Shown here piece by piece: positions 42,930-54,309 of a stretch of DNA of 57,926 nucleotides (within the stretch, counting starts at the first letter, position 1; each line of letters begins with the position of its first letter). Source of the stretch: UBA1172 sp002457135 (GTDB lineage Bacteria; Pseudomonadota; Alphaproteobacteria; Puniceispirillales; UBA1172); NCBI GenBank assembly GCA_965660935.1, contig CBFIBR010000012.1, positions 1 through 57,926 on the forward strand. Direction: 5' to 3'. The notes beneath the pieces are model-generated. The model ran no database searches and was not told the DNA's origin. It saw nothing but the letters and a program-made list of their open reading frames with translations. Made by a program: the position numbers and the translations under genes.

Positions 42930-44114
42930 ATGAAGAATAAAACCAACTGGCACAAGGACACGATCAGTGTCCGTGGCGGGCTGAAGCGTTCAGCGTTCAA
43001 GGAAACATCCGAAGCTCTTTTCCTGAACTCGGGCTATGTCTACGACACAGCCGAAGAAGCCGCTGAGGCGTTCAGCGGGGATATTGACCGGTTCGTTTAT
43101 TCCCGTTTTGGCAACCCAACCGTAGCCATGCTCGAAGAAAGGCTCGCGCTCATGGAGGGCGCTGAGGCCGCGCTCGCCACCGGTACCGGCATGGCATCGA
43201 TGTTCATGTCCATGGCGGGGATGTTGAGCCAGGGTGATCGTGTGGTGGCCAGCCGTGCGCTGTTCGGGGCGTGCTATTCGGTGATCAGGGATATTTTGCC
43301 GCGCTGGGGTATTGAGGTGGCTTTTGTTGATGGCACCGACCTCAATCAATGGACCGCCGCGCTGGGCAAGCCTGCCAAAATCGTTTTTGTGGAAACACCG
43401 TCAAACCCGATGCTTGAGCTGGTGGATATTGAGGCTGTGACCAAACTGGCGCATCAGGCCGGGGCGCTGATGGTGGTTGATAACGTCTTTGGCACCCAGT
43501 CAGGGCAATCACCACTGGCGCTGGGCGCGGATGTGGTGATGTATTCGATCACCAAGCATCACGATGGCCATGGCCGGGTGATGGGCGGGGCGCTGATAGG
43601 GTCGGAGGAGATCATCCGCGGCGATCTGCTGAAATTTTTCCGCCAGACCGGCCCGATGATCAGCCCGTTCAATGCCTGGGTCATCCTGAAATCGATGGAA
43701 AGCATGAACCTGAGGGTTGAACGCAAGGCTGAAAATGCTGTTGCCGTGGCTGATTTTCTCAGCAGCCATGATGCGGTTGACCGGATTTACTACCCCCATC
43801 ATTCATCCCACCCGCAGCATGAACTGGCCCGCCGGCAGATGAGCCATGGCGGCACCATCCTGTCCTTCACCATCCCCGGCGGCAGGGATGAAGCCTTTGC
43901 CCTGCTCAATCAGCTGGAGCTGATCGACATTTCCAATAACCTGGGCGATTCGAAGAGTCTGGCCTGCCATCCAGCCTCCACCACCCATGAAGGAATTGGC
44001 CCGGAAGGCCGTGATGTCATGGGAATCGGCGAAAACCTGATCCGACTTTCCCTAGGTCTTGAGCACAAGGATGACCTGATAGGCGATCTTGCCCATGCTC
44101 TTGGCGCTTTATAA
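42930..44114 (+). CDS. metZ: O-succinylhomoserine sulfhydrylase
   Basis: PLP enzyme making homocysteine from O-succinylhomoserine and sulfide, 394 aa. YSRFGNPTVAMLEERLALMEGAEAALATGTGMAS is the family N-terminal block; the PLP Lys is in SITKHHDGHGRVMGGA. The tail has THEGIGPEGR and IRLSLGLEHKDDLI. It feeds methionine and, via metK elsewhere in the window, SAM. The ATG at 42930 is 7 bp after AAGGTGG. Confidence 0.94.
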   Translation: MKNKTNWHKDTISVRGGLKRSAFKETSEALFLNSGYVYDTAEEAAEAFSGDIDRFVYSRFGNPTVAMLEERLALMEGAEAALATGTGMASMFMSMAGMLSQGDRVVASRALFGACYSVIRDILPRWGIEVAFVDGTDLNQWTAALGKPAKIVFVETPSNPMLELVDIEAVTKLAHQAGALMVVDNVFGTQSGQSPLALGADVVMYSITKHHDGHGRVMGGALIGSEEIIRGDLLKFFRQTGPMISPFNAWVILKSMESMNLRVERKAENAVAVADFLSSHDAVDRIYYPHHSSHPQHELARRQMSHGGTILSFTIPGGRDEAFALLNQLELIDISNNLGDSKSLACHPASTTHEGIGPEGRDVMGIGENLIRLSLGLEHKDDLIGDLAHALGAL

Positions 44115-44252
44115 GCCTGCCGAACAGCTTCAAATACACTCAAGACTGACCCGTGCGGATGTATTCATGACCGTTGGGGTAGGCTTTGCCTGTCCTTTAG
44201 GGGGATATCACATAATTAACTAATTTTTAGAGAATGCCTCAATAGATTGTTA

Positions 44253-44415
44253 ATGAAGCAGATCATGTATTGTGCCCGAAATGAGTTTATCGAAAGAGGA
44301 GTTAACCTGGTTATCCTGATGATGCTGCTATCCTCCTACGGCGGCGGAGGCGGGGGCGGGGGAGGTGGAGGCGGTGCCACGATCCCGGTGGTGGTATCAG
44401 CCCAAGCGGAAATTC

Positions 44416-44441
<26 letters not shown>
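44253..44441 (+). pseudogene. Relic of a poly-glycine lipoprotein
   Basis: 62-aa frame in the 301-bp gap between metZ and acs. A short hydrophobic stretch NLVILMMLLSSY is followed by twelve Gly and then ATIPVVVSAQAEI before the stop. The LLSS-C-GGG lipobox pattern common in marine alphaproteobacterial poly-Gly lipoproteins would need Cys where this has Tyr (TAC instead of TGC), and nothing of a mature domain remains. A strong GAGGAG lies at 44297, too far from an in-frame start. Probably a decayed gene; it overlaps the acs 3' end. The rest of the gap (44115-44252) shows nothing convincing. Confidence 0.4.
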
Positions 44442-46359
<1,918 letters not shown>

Positions 46360-46433
46360 GATAGCCTCCTCCTTATTCAACTTTTATAATCGGTTGATCA
46401 TTTTTAACATTTGATTTCAGGTTTTCCAGTCTT

Positions 46434-46994
46434 TTAACGGCTCATCGGATTATTGAGCCAGTCTTCGGCACTGGCGGGGTCATCAAAATTCAGCACGAAC
46501 CGCGCCACGCTGATGCTGAACCCGGCCCGGGCCAGGCTGCCAAGGTGGCGATCCTTCCAGCCGTCCTTGAGGTTATCCTGACGGGCAAAGGGGCCAAGCC
46601 GCCGCCGCCGTGCATAGATAATGGCGGCAACGGTTTCGGCATCATCCCCCTCGTCCTCATCATGGCTGCTGATGGCATCATCGATCAGCGCATTGCCAAC
46701 CCCCGCCATGAACAGCTTGCGCCTGATCCCCATGCGCGATGATCCCTGGTTCCTCAGGCTGGCGGTTTTCTGTTCGGCATAGAGCTGGTCATCAACATAA
46801 CCCCGGCGGACACAGTCATCGACTTTCTGGCGGATCAGAACGGCCAGTCTGTCGGGGTCTTCATCGGCCAGCTTGCGGCGGGCAAAGCGGGTCAGGACCT
46901 GTTCCAGACGGCCCGTGGTGGAGGCATAACGACCCAAATAATGGAGCGCCTTGTTTTCAAGCCTGGAAAGAATGGTTTCATCAGGTCTGGTCAT
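46434..46994 (-). CDS. recX: Regulatory protein RecX
   Basis: Modulator of RecA filaments, 186 aa. The three-helix repeats are visible: LENKALHYLGRYASTTGRLEQVLTRFA, VDDCVRRGYVDDQLYAEQKTASLRNQGSSRMGIRRKL and a last repeat with FSISVARFVLNF. An acidic loop (HDEDEGDD) interrupts the middle. recA is not nearby. Divergent from the permease gene across 20 bp. Confidence 0.88.
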   Translation of the reverse strand: MTRPDETILSRLENKALHYLGRYASTTGRLEQVLTRFARRKLADEDPDRLAVLIRQKVDDCVRRGYVDDQLYAEQKTASLRNQGSSRMGIRRKLFMAGVGNALIDDAISSHDEDEGDDAETVAAIIYARRRRLGPFARQDNLKDGWKDRHLGSLARAGFSISVARFVLNFDDPASAEDWLNNPMSR

Positions 46995-47014
46995 CCCCGG
47001 AGCCTAGCATATCC

Positions 47015-47890
47015 ATGGCCAAAGACGAACTTGCAAGCCTGCCCGATAGACCCTATCTTGCCTTCATGACCCTGCCTCTTGATGAACCCGGCCCAGCCGT
47101 TACCCGCCCGATCCGCATCGGCCGTTTCAACACGGCCGGATTCCTGACGCTGTATCAGCGTGAAACCAAGCGGTTCCTGAAAATCCTTGGCCAGACGGTT
47201 GCCGCCCCCATGATGACAGCGGTGCTGTTCATGGCGGTTTTTGCGGTGGCCATCGGTGATCGCCTCGACAGTGAGGCCGGGGTCAACTACATCGTTTTCA
47301 TCGGCCCTGGCCTGGTCATGATGGCGGCGTTGCAGAACGCCTTTGCCAATACATCCACCGCGCTGGTTGTTTCCAAGGTGCAGGGCAATGTGGTCGATTA
47401 CCTGACCCCGCCGCTCGGCCCGCTTGAGGTGATGCTGGCCATGACCGGCGGGGGTATCACAAGGGGGGTCGTCGTCGGTGTTTCTGCGGCCTTTGCCCTT
47501 GCGCTGCTCGGTTCCGCCGGATGGCCGGTGAACCCGTTCCTTGCGCTGGTCTTTCTGGTGCTGGGGTCAGCCGTGATGGCACTGGCGGGCATCCTCACCG
47601 GCATCTGGGCTGAAAAATTTGACGGCCTTTCCGCGGTGACCAATTTTGTCGTTCAGCCCATGGTGTTTCTGTCCGGGACATTCTATACGATTGAACGCCT
47701 GCCTGCCCCGATTGACAGCATTGCCGCCTTCAACCCTGTTTTTCACATGATTGATGGTTACCGCTACGGTACCATCGGTGTTGCATCCTTCCCGCCGCTA
47801 TACGGTATTGCCGTTCTGGTGGTGCTGACCCTGATCCTGGGGGTGGTCTGCTGGTGGGTGTTGCGGCAGGGCTATAAACTGAAAGCATGA
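47015..47890 (+). CDS. ABC-2 type transporter permease
   Basis: 291-aa inner-membrane protein with about six membrane segments (for example MMTAVLFMAVFAVAIG, VVVGVSAAFALALLGSAG, FLALVFLVLGSAVMALAGI and LVVLTLILGVVCWWVL). It has the ABC2 signature region NFVVQPMVFLSGTFYTIERLP. Start ATG 47015 is preferred because the frame upstream overlaps recX; ATG 47066 is an alternative. No ATPase gene adjoins. It overlaps the dCTP deaminase start by 4 bp. The exported substrate is unknown. Confidence 0.82.
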   Translation: MAKDELASLPDRPYLAFMTLPLDEPGPAVTRPIRIGRFNTAGFLTLYQRETKRFLKILGQTVAAPMMTAVLFMAVFAVAIGDRLDSEAGVNYIVFIGPGLVMMAALQNAFANTSTALVVSKVQGNVVDYLTPPLGPLEVMLAMTGGGITRGVVVGVSAAFALALLGSAGWPVNPFLALVFLVLGSAVMALAGILTGIWAEKFDGLSAVTNFVVQPMVFLSGTFYTIERLPAPIDSIAAFNPVFHMIDGYRYGTIGVASFPPLYGIAVLVVLTLILGVVCWWVLRQGYKLKA

Positions 47891-49053
47891 CCATGACCAT
47901 GACGGTGATCAATAGGGGTGAATTCAACCCGGGCATTCTTTCCGCCCCGCAGATTGAGGCCATGGTCGATCAGGGCGTGATCAGGCCAGCCGTGCCGATT
48001 GCGGATGGCCAGATACAGCCTGCCTCCATTGATCTCCGCCTCGGTGCGCGGGTCTGGCGTATCCGGGCATCGTTCCTGCCCGGTGAGGGCATGAGCGTCA
48101 ATGACAAGCTCACCGAAATGGCGATGCATGAAATTGATATCAGCCACGGCGCGGTGCTGGAAAAGGGCTGTGTCTATATCGCCGAGGTTGAGGAAAGCCT
48201 GAAACTGCCCGATGACACAAGCGGGTTCGCCAACCCCAAGAGTTCAACGGGCAGGCTGGATGTCTTCACCCGCATGATCAGTGATGGCGCAACCGAATTT
48301 GAAACCGCACGGCCCGGCTATGAGGGCAAGCTCTATGCCGAGATTTCGCCGCGAACTTTTTCGGTGCTGGTGCGGCGCGGCTCCCGCCTGTCGCAACTGC
48401 GGTTCCGCAAGGGCCAGTCGCGGATCAGTGATGATGAGATGAAACGGCTTCAAAACGATGTCGGGCTGGTCCATGGCGGCGGGCTTGACGGGCGTGATAT
48501 CCGTGATGGTGTTCCGCTCAGCGTTGATCTGTCGGGTGCGGTCTATTCCGCCATGCCCGGGCTGGTGGGCTGGCGCGCCCGCAAGCATGCCGGTGTCATC
48601 GATGTCGATAAACCAAAGGCATACCCCGTGGCACCGTTCTGGGAAAAGGTGACACGGCGTGACCTGAGCGCGGGGGGCCTGATCCTCAACCCTGATGAGT
48701 TCTATATTCTGGTCAGCCGTGAATGCGTCACGGTTCCGCCCGATTACGCGGCTGAAATGACCGCCTATGATACCAGGGTGGGTGAATTCAGGGCGCATTA
48801 CGCCGGCTTTTTTGACCCCGGTTTTGGCATGGCCAGCCTGGGTGCCGGGCGGACCCGCGCTGTGCTTGAGGTCCGCTCCCATGATGTGCCGTTCCTGATT
48901 GAGGAAGGCCAGACTGTCTGCCGCCTGGTTTATGAGCCGTTGTCGCTGGTGCCGCCAACGCTCTATGGTGACAGCGGTTCGGGTTCGCATTATCAGGCCC
49001 AGGGGCTTCAGCTCGCCAAGCACTTCCTGCCGCCGGAGACTGCCGATGAATAA
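47887..49053 (+). CDS. dcd: dCTP deaminase, two-domain alphaproteobacterial type
   Basis: 388 aa, about twice the length of E. coli Dcd (193 aa). Two DCD/dUTPase-like halves are seen: the first has QIQPASIDLRLGARVWRI, GFANPKSSTGRLDVFTR and SRLSQLRFRKG; the second has GGLILNPDEFYILVSRECVTVPPDYAAEMTAYD, HYAGFFDPGFG and LIEEGQTVCRLVYE. It supplies dUMP precursor dUTP for thymidylate; dut is also in the window. Three ATG codons occur in the first six; 47887 overlaps the permease stop. Confidence 0.88.
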   Translation: MTMTMTVINRGEFNPGILSAPQIEAMVDQGVIRPAVPIADGQIQPASIDLRLGARVWRIRASFLPGEGMSVNDKLTEMAMHEIDISHGAVLEKGCVYIAEVEESLKLPDDTSGFANPKSSTGRLDVFTRMISDGATEFETARPGYEGKLYAEISPRTFSVLVRRGSRLSQLRFRKGQSRISDDEMKRLQNDVGLVHGGGLDGRDIRDGVPLSVDLSGAVYSAMPGLVGWRARKHAGVIDVDKPKAYPVAPFWEKVTRRDLSAGGLILNPDEFYILVSRECVTVPPDYAAEMTAYDTRVGEFRAHYAGFFDPGFGMASLGAGRTRAVLEVRSHDVPFLIEEGQTVCRLVYEPLSLVPPTLYGDSGSGSHYQAQGLQLAKHFLPPETADE

Positions 49054-50251
49054 CGCCGTAATGGGAAATTATGGCCGGATTGATCTGGCCTTTGACCATG
49101 GTGAGGGATCATGGCTGATCACCGCTGATGGTGATCGCTATCTTGATTGCGCCAGCGGGATTGCCGTCAACACGCTCGGCCATGCGCATCCGGCGCTGGT
49201 TGAGGCTGTGCGCGAACAGGCGGGCAAGCTGTGGCATGTATCGAACCTCTACCGTATTCCCGAACAGGAAGAGGTTGCCGCCATGCTGGTTGATCTTGCC
49301 GGGATGGATCGTGCCTTTTTCTGCAATTCAGGCGCTGAGGCCACCGAAGGCGCGGTCAAGATGGCGCGCCGGGCCATGCATCATCGGGGTGAAACAGGAC
49401 GGCACACTATCCTCTGTTCCGAGGGCGCGTTCCATGGCCGGACCATCGCCATGCTGGCGGCCACGGACCGGCCTGCCTTCCGTGAAGGGTTCGGGCCGAT
49501 GCCTGACGGGTTTGAACATTTCCCCTTTGGCAACATGAACGCCCTGCGTGACCGGCTGGTTGAAGATGCTGAGAGTGGATCGCCCGAAATTGCCGCCATT
49601 ATGGTTGAGCAGGTTCAGGGTGAGGGCGGGGCAAAACCCCTGCCCGAGGGTTTCCTCGGCCAGTTGCGGGCGCTCTGTGATGAATTTGGCTGCCTGCTGA
49701 TTGCTGATGAGGTCCAGATCGGGGTTGGCCGTTCCGGGCATCTGTTCTCCTTTGAACCTGAGGGCATTCGCCCTGATATCGTGGCCATGGCCAAGGGGCT
49801 TGCCGGCGGGTTTCCCGTGGGCGCGGTCCTGACCAGTGAGGAGGTCGCAACAGCGATGACCCCGGGCAGCCATGGTTCAACCTTTGGCGGCAACCCCCTT
49901 GCCATGGTGGCGGCGCGGGCTGTGCTTGGTGTTTTGACCGGGGACGGTTTCATGGCCGGGGTGCGTCAGCGGAGCACCCGGCTGATGGGCATGCTCCATG
50001 CCATTGCCGCTGATCATGATCACGCCTTTACCCCGCGTGGTCAGGGGTTCCTGATCGGGCTGGTGATGGCGGAACCTTATCAGGCCGGGGATGTGGTCGC
50101 TGCCTTGCGGGATGGCGGGGTGCTGTCGGTTCCGGCATCGGAGAATACGGTCCGCCTGTTGCCGCCATTGACGATCACGGATGCGGAAATTGACATTCTC
50201 GCCAATGCGCTTAAAAAAGCCCTTTCTGTTGTTGACGGGAACAGGACGTGA
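49046..50251 (+). CDS. argD: Acetylornithine aminotransferase
   Basis: PLP transaminase of arginine synthesis, 401 aa. Class III motifs: FFCNSGAEATEGAVKMARR, LLIADEVQIGVGRSGHLFSFE, and the PLP Lys in IVAMAKGLAGGFPVGAV. The ATG at 49046 (GGAG 9 bp upstream) overlaps the dcd stop by 8 bp; the upstream part of the frame from 48899 is a shadow. It is followed directly by argF, the standard argD-argF pair. Confidence 0.94.
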   Translation: MNNAVMGNYGRIDLAFDHGEGSWLITADGDRYLDCASGIAVNTLGHAHPALVEAVREQAGKLWHVSNLYRIPEQEEVAAMLVDLAGMDRAFFCNSGAEATEGAVKMARRAMHHRGETGRHTILCSEGAFHGRTIAMLAATDRPAFREGFGPMPDGFEHFPFGNMNALRDRLVEDAESGSPEIAAIMVEQVQGEGGAKPLPEGFLGQLRALCDEFGCLLIADEVQIGVGRSGHLFSFEPEGIRPDIVAMAKGLAGGFPVGAVLTSEEVATAMTPGSHGSTFGGNPLAMVAARAVLGVLTGDGFMAGVRQRSTRLMGMLHAIAADHDHAFTPRGQGFLIGLVMAEPYQAGDVVAALRDGGVLSVPASENTVRLLPPLTITDAEIDILANALKKALSVVDGNRT

Positions 50252-51180
50252 TGCAGCATTTTCTTGATATTTCCGGGGTGGAAGGATCCACGCTCAAATC
50301 CATTATCAGTGACGCGATGGCGATGAAATCAGGCACCATGGCCCATGACACGGTTCTGGCGGGCAAGACCATTGCCATGATTTTCGAAAAACCGTCAACC
50401 CGGACCCGGGTATCGTTTGAGGTCGGGATCAGCCAGCTTGGCGCAACCCCGCTGATGCTGCGGGGTGAGGAAACCCAGATGGGCCGCGGTGAGACGATTG
50501 CCGATACCGCCCGGGTGCTGTCGCGTTTTGTCGATGCGATCATGATCAGAACATCGAGCCACACGATCCTGACCGAGCTGGCTGAATACGCCACTGTGCC
50601 GGTGATCAACGGGCTGACCGACAAAACCCATCCCTGTCAGGTCATGGCAGATACCATGACCCTGGCTGAAAAAAAGGCACCCGGACAGGATTACACCCCG
50701 TTCAAGGTGGCGTGGTTTGGTGATGGCAACAATGTTGCCCATAGCTGGATTGATGCGGCGGCGGCATTCGGGTTCAGGCTGGACCTGGCGGTGCCGCCAT
50801 CGTTCATGCCCGATCAGGATGTGGTCACCGCGGCCGAGGCAAAGGGCGCGCAGATCACCATCACCGATGATCCCGCCGAAGCCGCGCATCAGGCCGATGT
50901 CATGGTGACCGACACATGGTCATCCATGGGTATTGATAAAGCCACCAACAGTGGTGAGCCTGAGGCTGTTCTGGCCCCCTATCAGGTTGATGAAGCGCTC
51001 ATGGCCAAGGCTAGCCCTGATGCTATTTTCATGCATTGCCTGCCGGTCTATCGTGGCAAGGAGGCCACCGCCGGGGTGGTGGATGGGCCGCAATCCGTCA
51101 TCTGGGATGAGGCGGAAAACAGATTGCACGTCCAGAAAGCCATCATGGCCTGGTGCCTCAGGGGCGGGGACAAGGCATGA
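50251..51180 (+). CDS. argF: Ornithine carbamoyltransferase
   Basis: Makes citrulline from ornithine and carbamoyl phosphate, 309 aa. EKPSTRTRVSFEVG is the carbamoyl-phosphate loop; HPCQVMAD and FMHCLPVYRGKE hold the other active-site residues. The ATG at 50251 overlaps the argD stop; a GTG one codon upstream is also possible. It overlaps hslO by 4 bp, giving argD-argF-hslO. Confidence 0.96.
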   Translation: MQHFLDISGVEGSTLKSIISDAMAMKSGTMAHDTVLAGKTIAMIFEKPSTRTRVSFEVGISQLGATPLMLRGEETQMGRGETIADTARVLSRFVDAIMIRTSSHTILTELAEYATVPVINGLTDKTHPCQVMADTMTLAEKKAPGQDYTPFKVAWFGDGNNVAHSWIDAAAAFGFRLDLAVPPSFMPDQDVVTAAEAKGAQITITDDPAEAAHQADVMVTDTWSSMGIDKATNSGEPEAVLAPYQVDEALMAKASPDAIFMHCLPVYRGKEATAGVVDGPQSVIWDEAENRLHVQKAIMAWCLRGGDKA

Positions 51181-52085
51181 CCGGTGCCATGATGCCATGC
51201 GGCGTGCTGCCCTTCATGATGGATGCAGCGGGTCGCCCGTCGGCCATGCGCGGCCGGTTTGCCCGGCTCGATGATGTTGCCAGCGCGATCCTGTCCCGCC
51301 ACGATTACCCGCTCGCCGTGGCTGAGTTGTCGGCTGAGGCGATGGCGCTTGCTGCCTGCCTTTCCACCACCATGAGCTTTGATGGTATTTTCACGCTTCA
51401 GGCCAGTGGCAGCGGTCCAGTGAAAACGCTGATGGCTGATGTCACGTCTGAAGGGGCAATCCGAGGTTTCACCCATGTTGATGGTGACAGTGACATTCTT
51501 GACAGCCCTTTAGGAGGGCCAGCCCCGATCATGCACCTGATGGGTGGCGGCTACCTCGCCTTCACCGTGGATCAGGGCGAAAAGGGCCGCTATCAGGGTA
51601 TCGTGCCGATTGAGGATGCTGACCTGACCGGCGTGTCGATGCGGTATTTCCGCGATTCCGAACAGATTGATACAGCCCTGTTGGTAGCAGCTGAACCAGA
51701 CCAAAACAGCGGCTGGCGTGCCTCTGCGCTGATGCTCCAGCGTATTCCCGAAGAAGGCGGGGAAGGCGCTGTTCTCCCTGCCTCAAAAGAAGAGGCCGAG
51801 GAATGGCACACCGCCTGCACGCTGATGGCCACCTGCACCCGTGATGAGCTGCTCGACCCGGCACTGTCCCAGCAGGATCTGCTTTACCGGTTGTTCAATC
51901 AGCTCAATCTGTCGGTTCTGCCTCTGCGGGAAATCAGGGATGAATGCCGATGCTCACCGGAAAAGGTGGAACGGATGCTCGAAGACCTGCCGCGTGAGGA
52001 AAAACTGGAGCTTGCTGAAAAAGATAACACTATCGTGATATCATGCGAGTTCTGCAAAAAAGCCCATCATTATGTGGTAGAATAA
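51177..52085 (+). CDS. hslO: Redox-regulated chaperone Hsp33
   Basis: Chaperone activated when oxidation releases Zn from its C-terminal cysteines, 302 aa. The four cysteines are in DECRCSPE and SCEFCKKAHHY (CxC ... CxxC). The N-terminal substrate-binding domain has the LMADVTSEGAIRGFTH segment and the usual GGGYLAFTVDQG. Start ATG 51177 overlaps the argF stop (ATGA). A redox-control theme is shared with regB and katG, though they are not linked operonically. Confidence 0.95.
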   Translation: MTGAMMPCGVLPFMMDAAGRPSAMRGRFARLDDVASAILSRHDYPLAVAELSAEAMALAACLSTTMSFDGIFTLQASGSGPVKTLMADVTSEGAIRGFTHVDGDSDILDSPLGGPAPIMHLMGGGYLAFTVDQGEKGRYQGIVPIEDADLTGVSMRYFRDSEQIDTALLVAAEPDQNSGWRASALMLQRIPEEGGEGAVLPASKEEAEEWHTACTLMATCTRDELLDPALSQQDLLYRLFNQLNLSVLPLREIRDECRCSPEKVERMLEDLPREEKLELAEKDNTIVISCEFCKKAHHYVVE

Positions 52086-52111
52086 TTGTTGCAGTACGGG
52101 GAGACGACATC

Positions 52112-52792
52112 ATGACCTTTTTTGATTTGCGCCCGCTTTTGATCAATTCCCGAAAAGTCGGGCCCGCAATGCCATCAATAAATATGTGGGCAAGAAACAT
52201 ATTTCCTGCCATGAAAATGCTGGCCGTGATGCTATCGGCCGGATTCCTGCTGACAGCGTGCAAAACAACCGAGATTGCCCAGCCTGAACCGACCGCCATC
52301 GGCGGGCAGGTGGTGCTGGGCGTGGCCTCCATCGACATCATCAATGACTATGTTGCGCCATCGGCCAAGCCCTATGTTGATCATCTCTATGCACCGTCAC
52401 CGGCGCAGCAGCTGTCGAATTGGGCCGGGTCTATACTGACCCCGGTTGATAATCGCGGCAACCTGTTGATGACCATCAACCGTGCTGCGCTGATTGAGGA
52501 AAAGATTGCCGGGGGTGAGGGGATTTCCTCACTCTTCAAGAATGAACAGGCCAGGCTGGTGCGGGTTGAACTGGAGGGAATATTCTCTTTCGGTCACCCT
52601 GATGGCAACCGTTCAGCCACCCTCACCGTGGTGGCGCGTTACGAAAGCTCCATCCCCCAGGACAGCACCCCGGCTGAGGCTGACACCATCCGAATGAATA
52701 TCATCGCTGAAGGCATCGCCCGCTTTGATCAGGAATTCAGAAAGCAGCTTGGGTCCGTTACCACCGATAACTGGCCATTCCTTGATGGCTAG
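52112..52792 (+). CDS. Putative lipoprotein of unknown function
   Basis: Predicted lipoprotein with the lipobox LLTAC before KTTEIAQPEP. The ATG at 52112 has a strong GGGGAG at good spacing but gives a 49-residue leader before the Cys; the ATG at 52211 would give a compact signal peptide (MKMLAVMLSAGFLLTAC) but has no SD. From 52112 it is 226 aa. The mature part (about 175 residues) has IDIINDYVAPSAKPYVDHLYAPSPAQQLSNWAGSIL, with alternating polar and hydrophobic residues in the C-terminal half. No family recognised. It overlaps trkH by 4 bp, tail to tail. Confidence 0.75.
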   Translation: MTFFDLRPLLINSRKVGPAMPSINMWARNIFPAMKMLAVMLSAGFLLTACKTTEIAQPEPTAIGGQVVLGVASIDIINDYVAPSAKPYVDHLYAPSPAQQLSNWAGSILTPVDNRGNLLMTINRAALIEEKIAGGEGISSLFKNEQARLVRVELEGIFSFGHPDGNRSATLTVVARYESSIPQDSTPAEADTIRMNIIAEGIARFDQEFRKQLGSVTTDNWPFLDG

Positions 52793-54237
52793 CGGCGCCA
52801 GTATCCCGGGGCCAGCATCACAAGCACGGTGAACAGCTCTAGCCTGCCCACCAGCATCGCCAGGCACATGATCCATTTGGCGGCACTCGGGATGCTGTCA
52901 AAATTCCCGGCCGGGCCGATGGTACCGCCCAGCCCGGGGCCGACATTGCTGATGGATGTTGCGGCACCCGACAGGGCCGATATCATATCAAGCCCCGCCA
53001 GCCCCAGCAGGATCGCCACCACCACAAAAGACAGGATATAGAGATAGAAAAACCCCATGACAGCATCCATCACTGTTTCGGGGACAGGTTGCCGGTTGTA
53101 ATAGGCGACCATGACAGCATGGGGGCGGAGCAGACGGGCCAGCTGGATGCGGGCGTTTGATGCCAGCACCTGCAAGCGGAACATCTTGATGCCGCAGGTT
53201 GTCGACCCTGAACATCCCCCCATGAACATGCAGATCAGCAGCAACACCGTGGTGCTGCCACCCCAGGCGGCGAAATCCGCGCTGCCAAAACCGGTGCCGG
53301 TCATCATCGAAACTGTGTTGAAAACACCGAGCCGCAAGGCCTCGGTCAGGGAATAGGCGTTATGGATGATGAGCTGCCAGGTGACCAGGAGGGCAACAAT
53401 CCCTGCCAGGGCCAGAAACCAGCGCACCTGAGGGTCACGCGATAATTCCTTCCAGCCGCCACGGGTAAAGGCCAGGTAATGGGCAAAGGGCAGGCTGCCG
53501 ACAATCATGCCGCCCACCACCAGCCATTCGATCATGGCGTTATCAAAGGCAGCGATGGAGGCGGTGCGGGTGGAAAACCCGCCGGTTGCCAGCGTGGTCA
53601 TGGCATGGGCTACGGCATCAAACCCCGACATGCCGGCCATGGCCAGCATCAGCGCCCAGAAGATCGTCAAACCGGTGTAGATGATGAAAATGCCGCCCGC
53701 CAGTTCGGCCGCACGGGGTAGGACCTTTTCAGGGTTTTCGTAGGATTCAGTCTTGAACAGCTGCATCCCGCCAATGCTCAGCATCGGCAGAACCGCCAGC
53801 GCCATGACGATGATCCCGATGCCGCCAAGCCATTGCAGCAAGGCCCGCCAGATCAGCACCCCGGGGGACATATCCTCAATAACGGTGATCACGCTCGACC
53901 CGGTGGTGGTGATGCCGGAGATAGACTCGAAAACAGCGTTCGTCAGCCCCATGCCCGTATCCGCCAGCATGAAAGGAAGCGCGCCGAAAATCCCGATAGC
54001 AAGCCAGGCAGCGTTGGTCAGGAAAAACGCCTGCCTGAGGCCAAGAGTTTCATCTTTTTTGTGATGGGTGGACAGCAGCAGGCCGAAACCGAAAAAAAGC
54101 GTGATCGCCGATGCCACCAGAAAGGCCGACCATCCCGGGTAGCCGCTGACATAATCCACCAGCGCCGGGATCAGCATTACCCCGGCGAGCATGGAGATCA
54201 ATATACCAAGAATGTGGAAAACAGGGCTGAGCGGCAT
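52789..54237 (-). CDS. trkH: Trk/Ktr-type potassium transporter TrkH
   Basis: Ion-translocating membrane subunit, 482 aa, with about ten to eleven membrane segments and the four P-loop repeats of the family (for example SISGITTTGSSVI, MTTLATGGFSTRTASI, MMTGTGFGSADFA and SNVGPGLGGTIGPAGNF). The small cytoplasmic TrkA subunit is not nearby. Single gene on the minus strand between the lipoprotein and folE. Confidence 0.94.
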   Translation of the reverse strand: MPLSPVFHILGILISMLAGVMLIPALVDYVSGYPGWSAFLVASAITLFFGFGLLLSTHHKKDETLGLRQAFFLTNAAWLAIGIFGALPFMLADTGMGLTNAVFESISGITTTGSSVITVIEDMSPGVLIWRALLQWLGGIGIIVMALAVLPMLSIGGMQLFKTESYENPEKVLPRAAELAGGIFIIYTGLTIFWALMLAMAGMSGFDAVAHAMTTLATGGFSTRTASIAAFDNAMIEWLVVGGMIVGSLPFAHYLAFTRGGWKELSRDPQVRWFLALAGIVALLVTWQLIIHNAYSLTEALRLGVFNTVSMMTGTGFGSADFAAWGGSTTVLLLICMFMGGCSGSTTCGIKMFRLQVLASNARIQLARLLRPHAVMVAYYNRQPVPETVMDAVMGFFYLYILSFVVVAILLGLAGLDMISALSGAATSISNVGPGLGGTIGPAGNFDSIPSAAKWIMCLAMLVGRLELFTVLVMLAPGYWRR

Positions 54238-54309
54238 TGCCGATTCCCGAACGATCAGTCGATGGGGCAGTATACGTCAATCAGCCGTAAATTGTCCAGA
54301 ATGGCCGCT

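Noticed and set aside
46739..47014. N-terminal extension of the ABC permease
   Set aside because: It is antisense to recX and lacks hydrophobic or family sequence.
48899..49045. N-terminal extension of argD
   Set aside because: It overlaps the conserved end of the dCTP deaminase in another frame; the ATG at 49046 fits family length.
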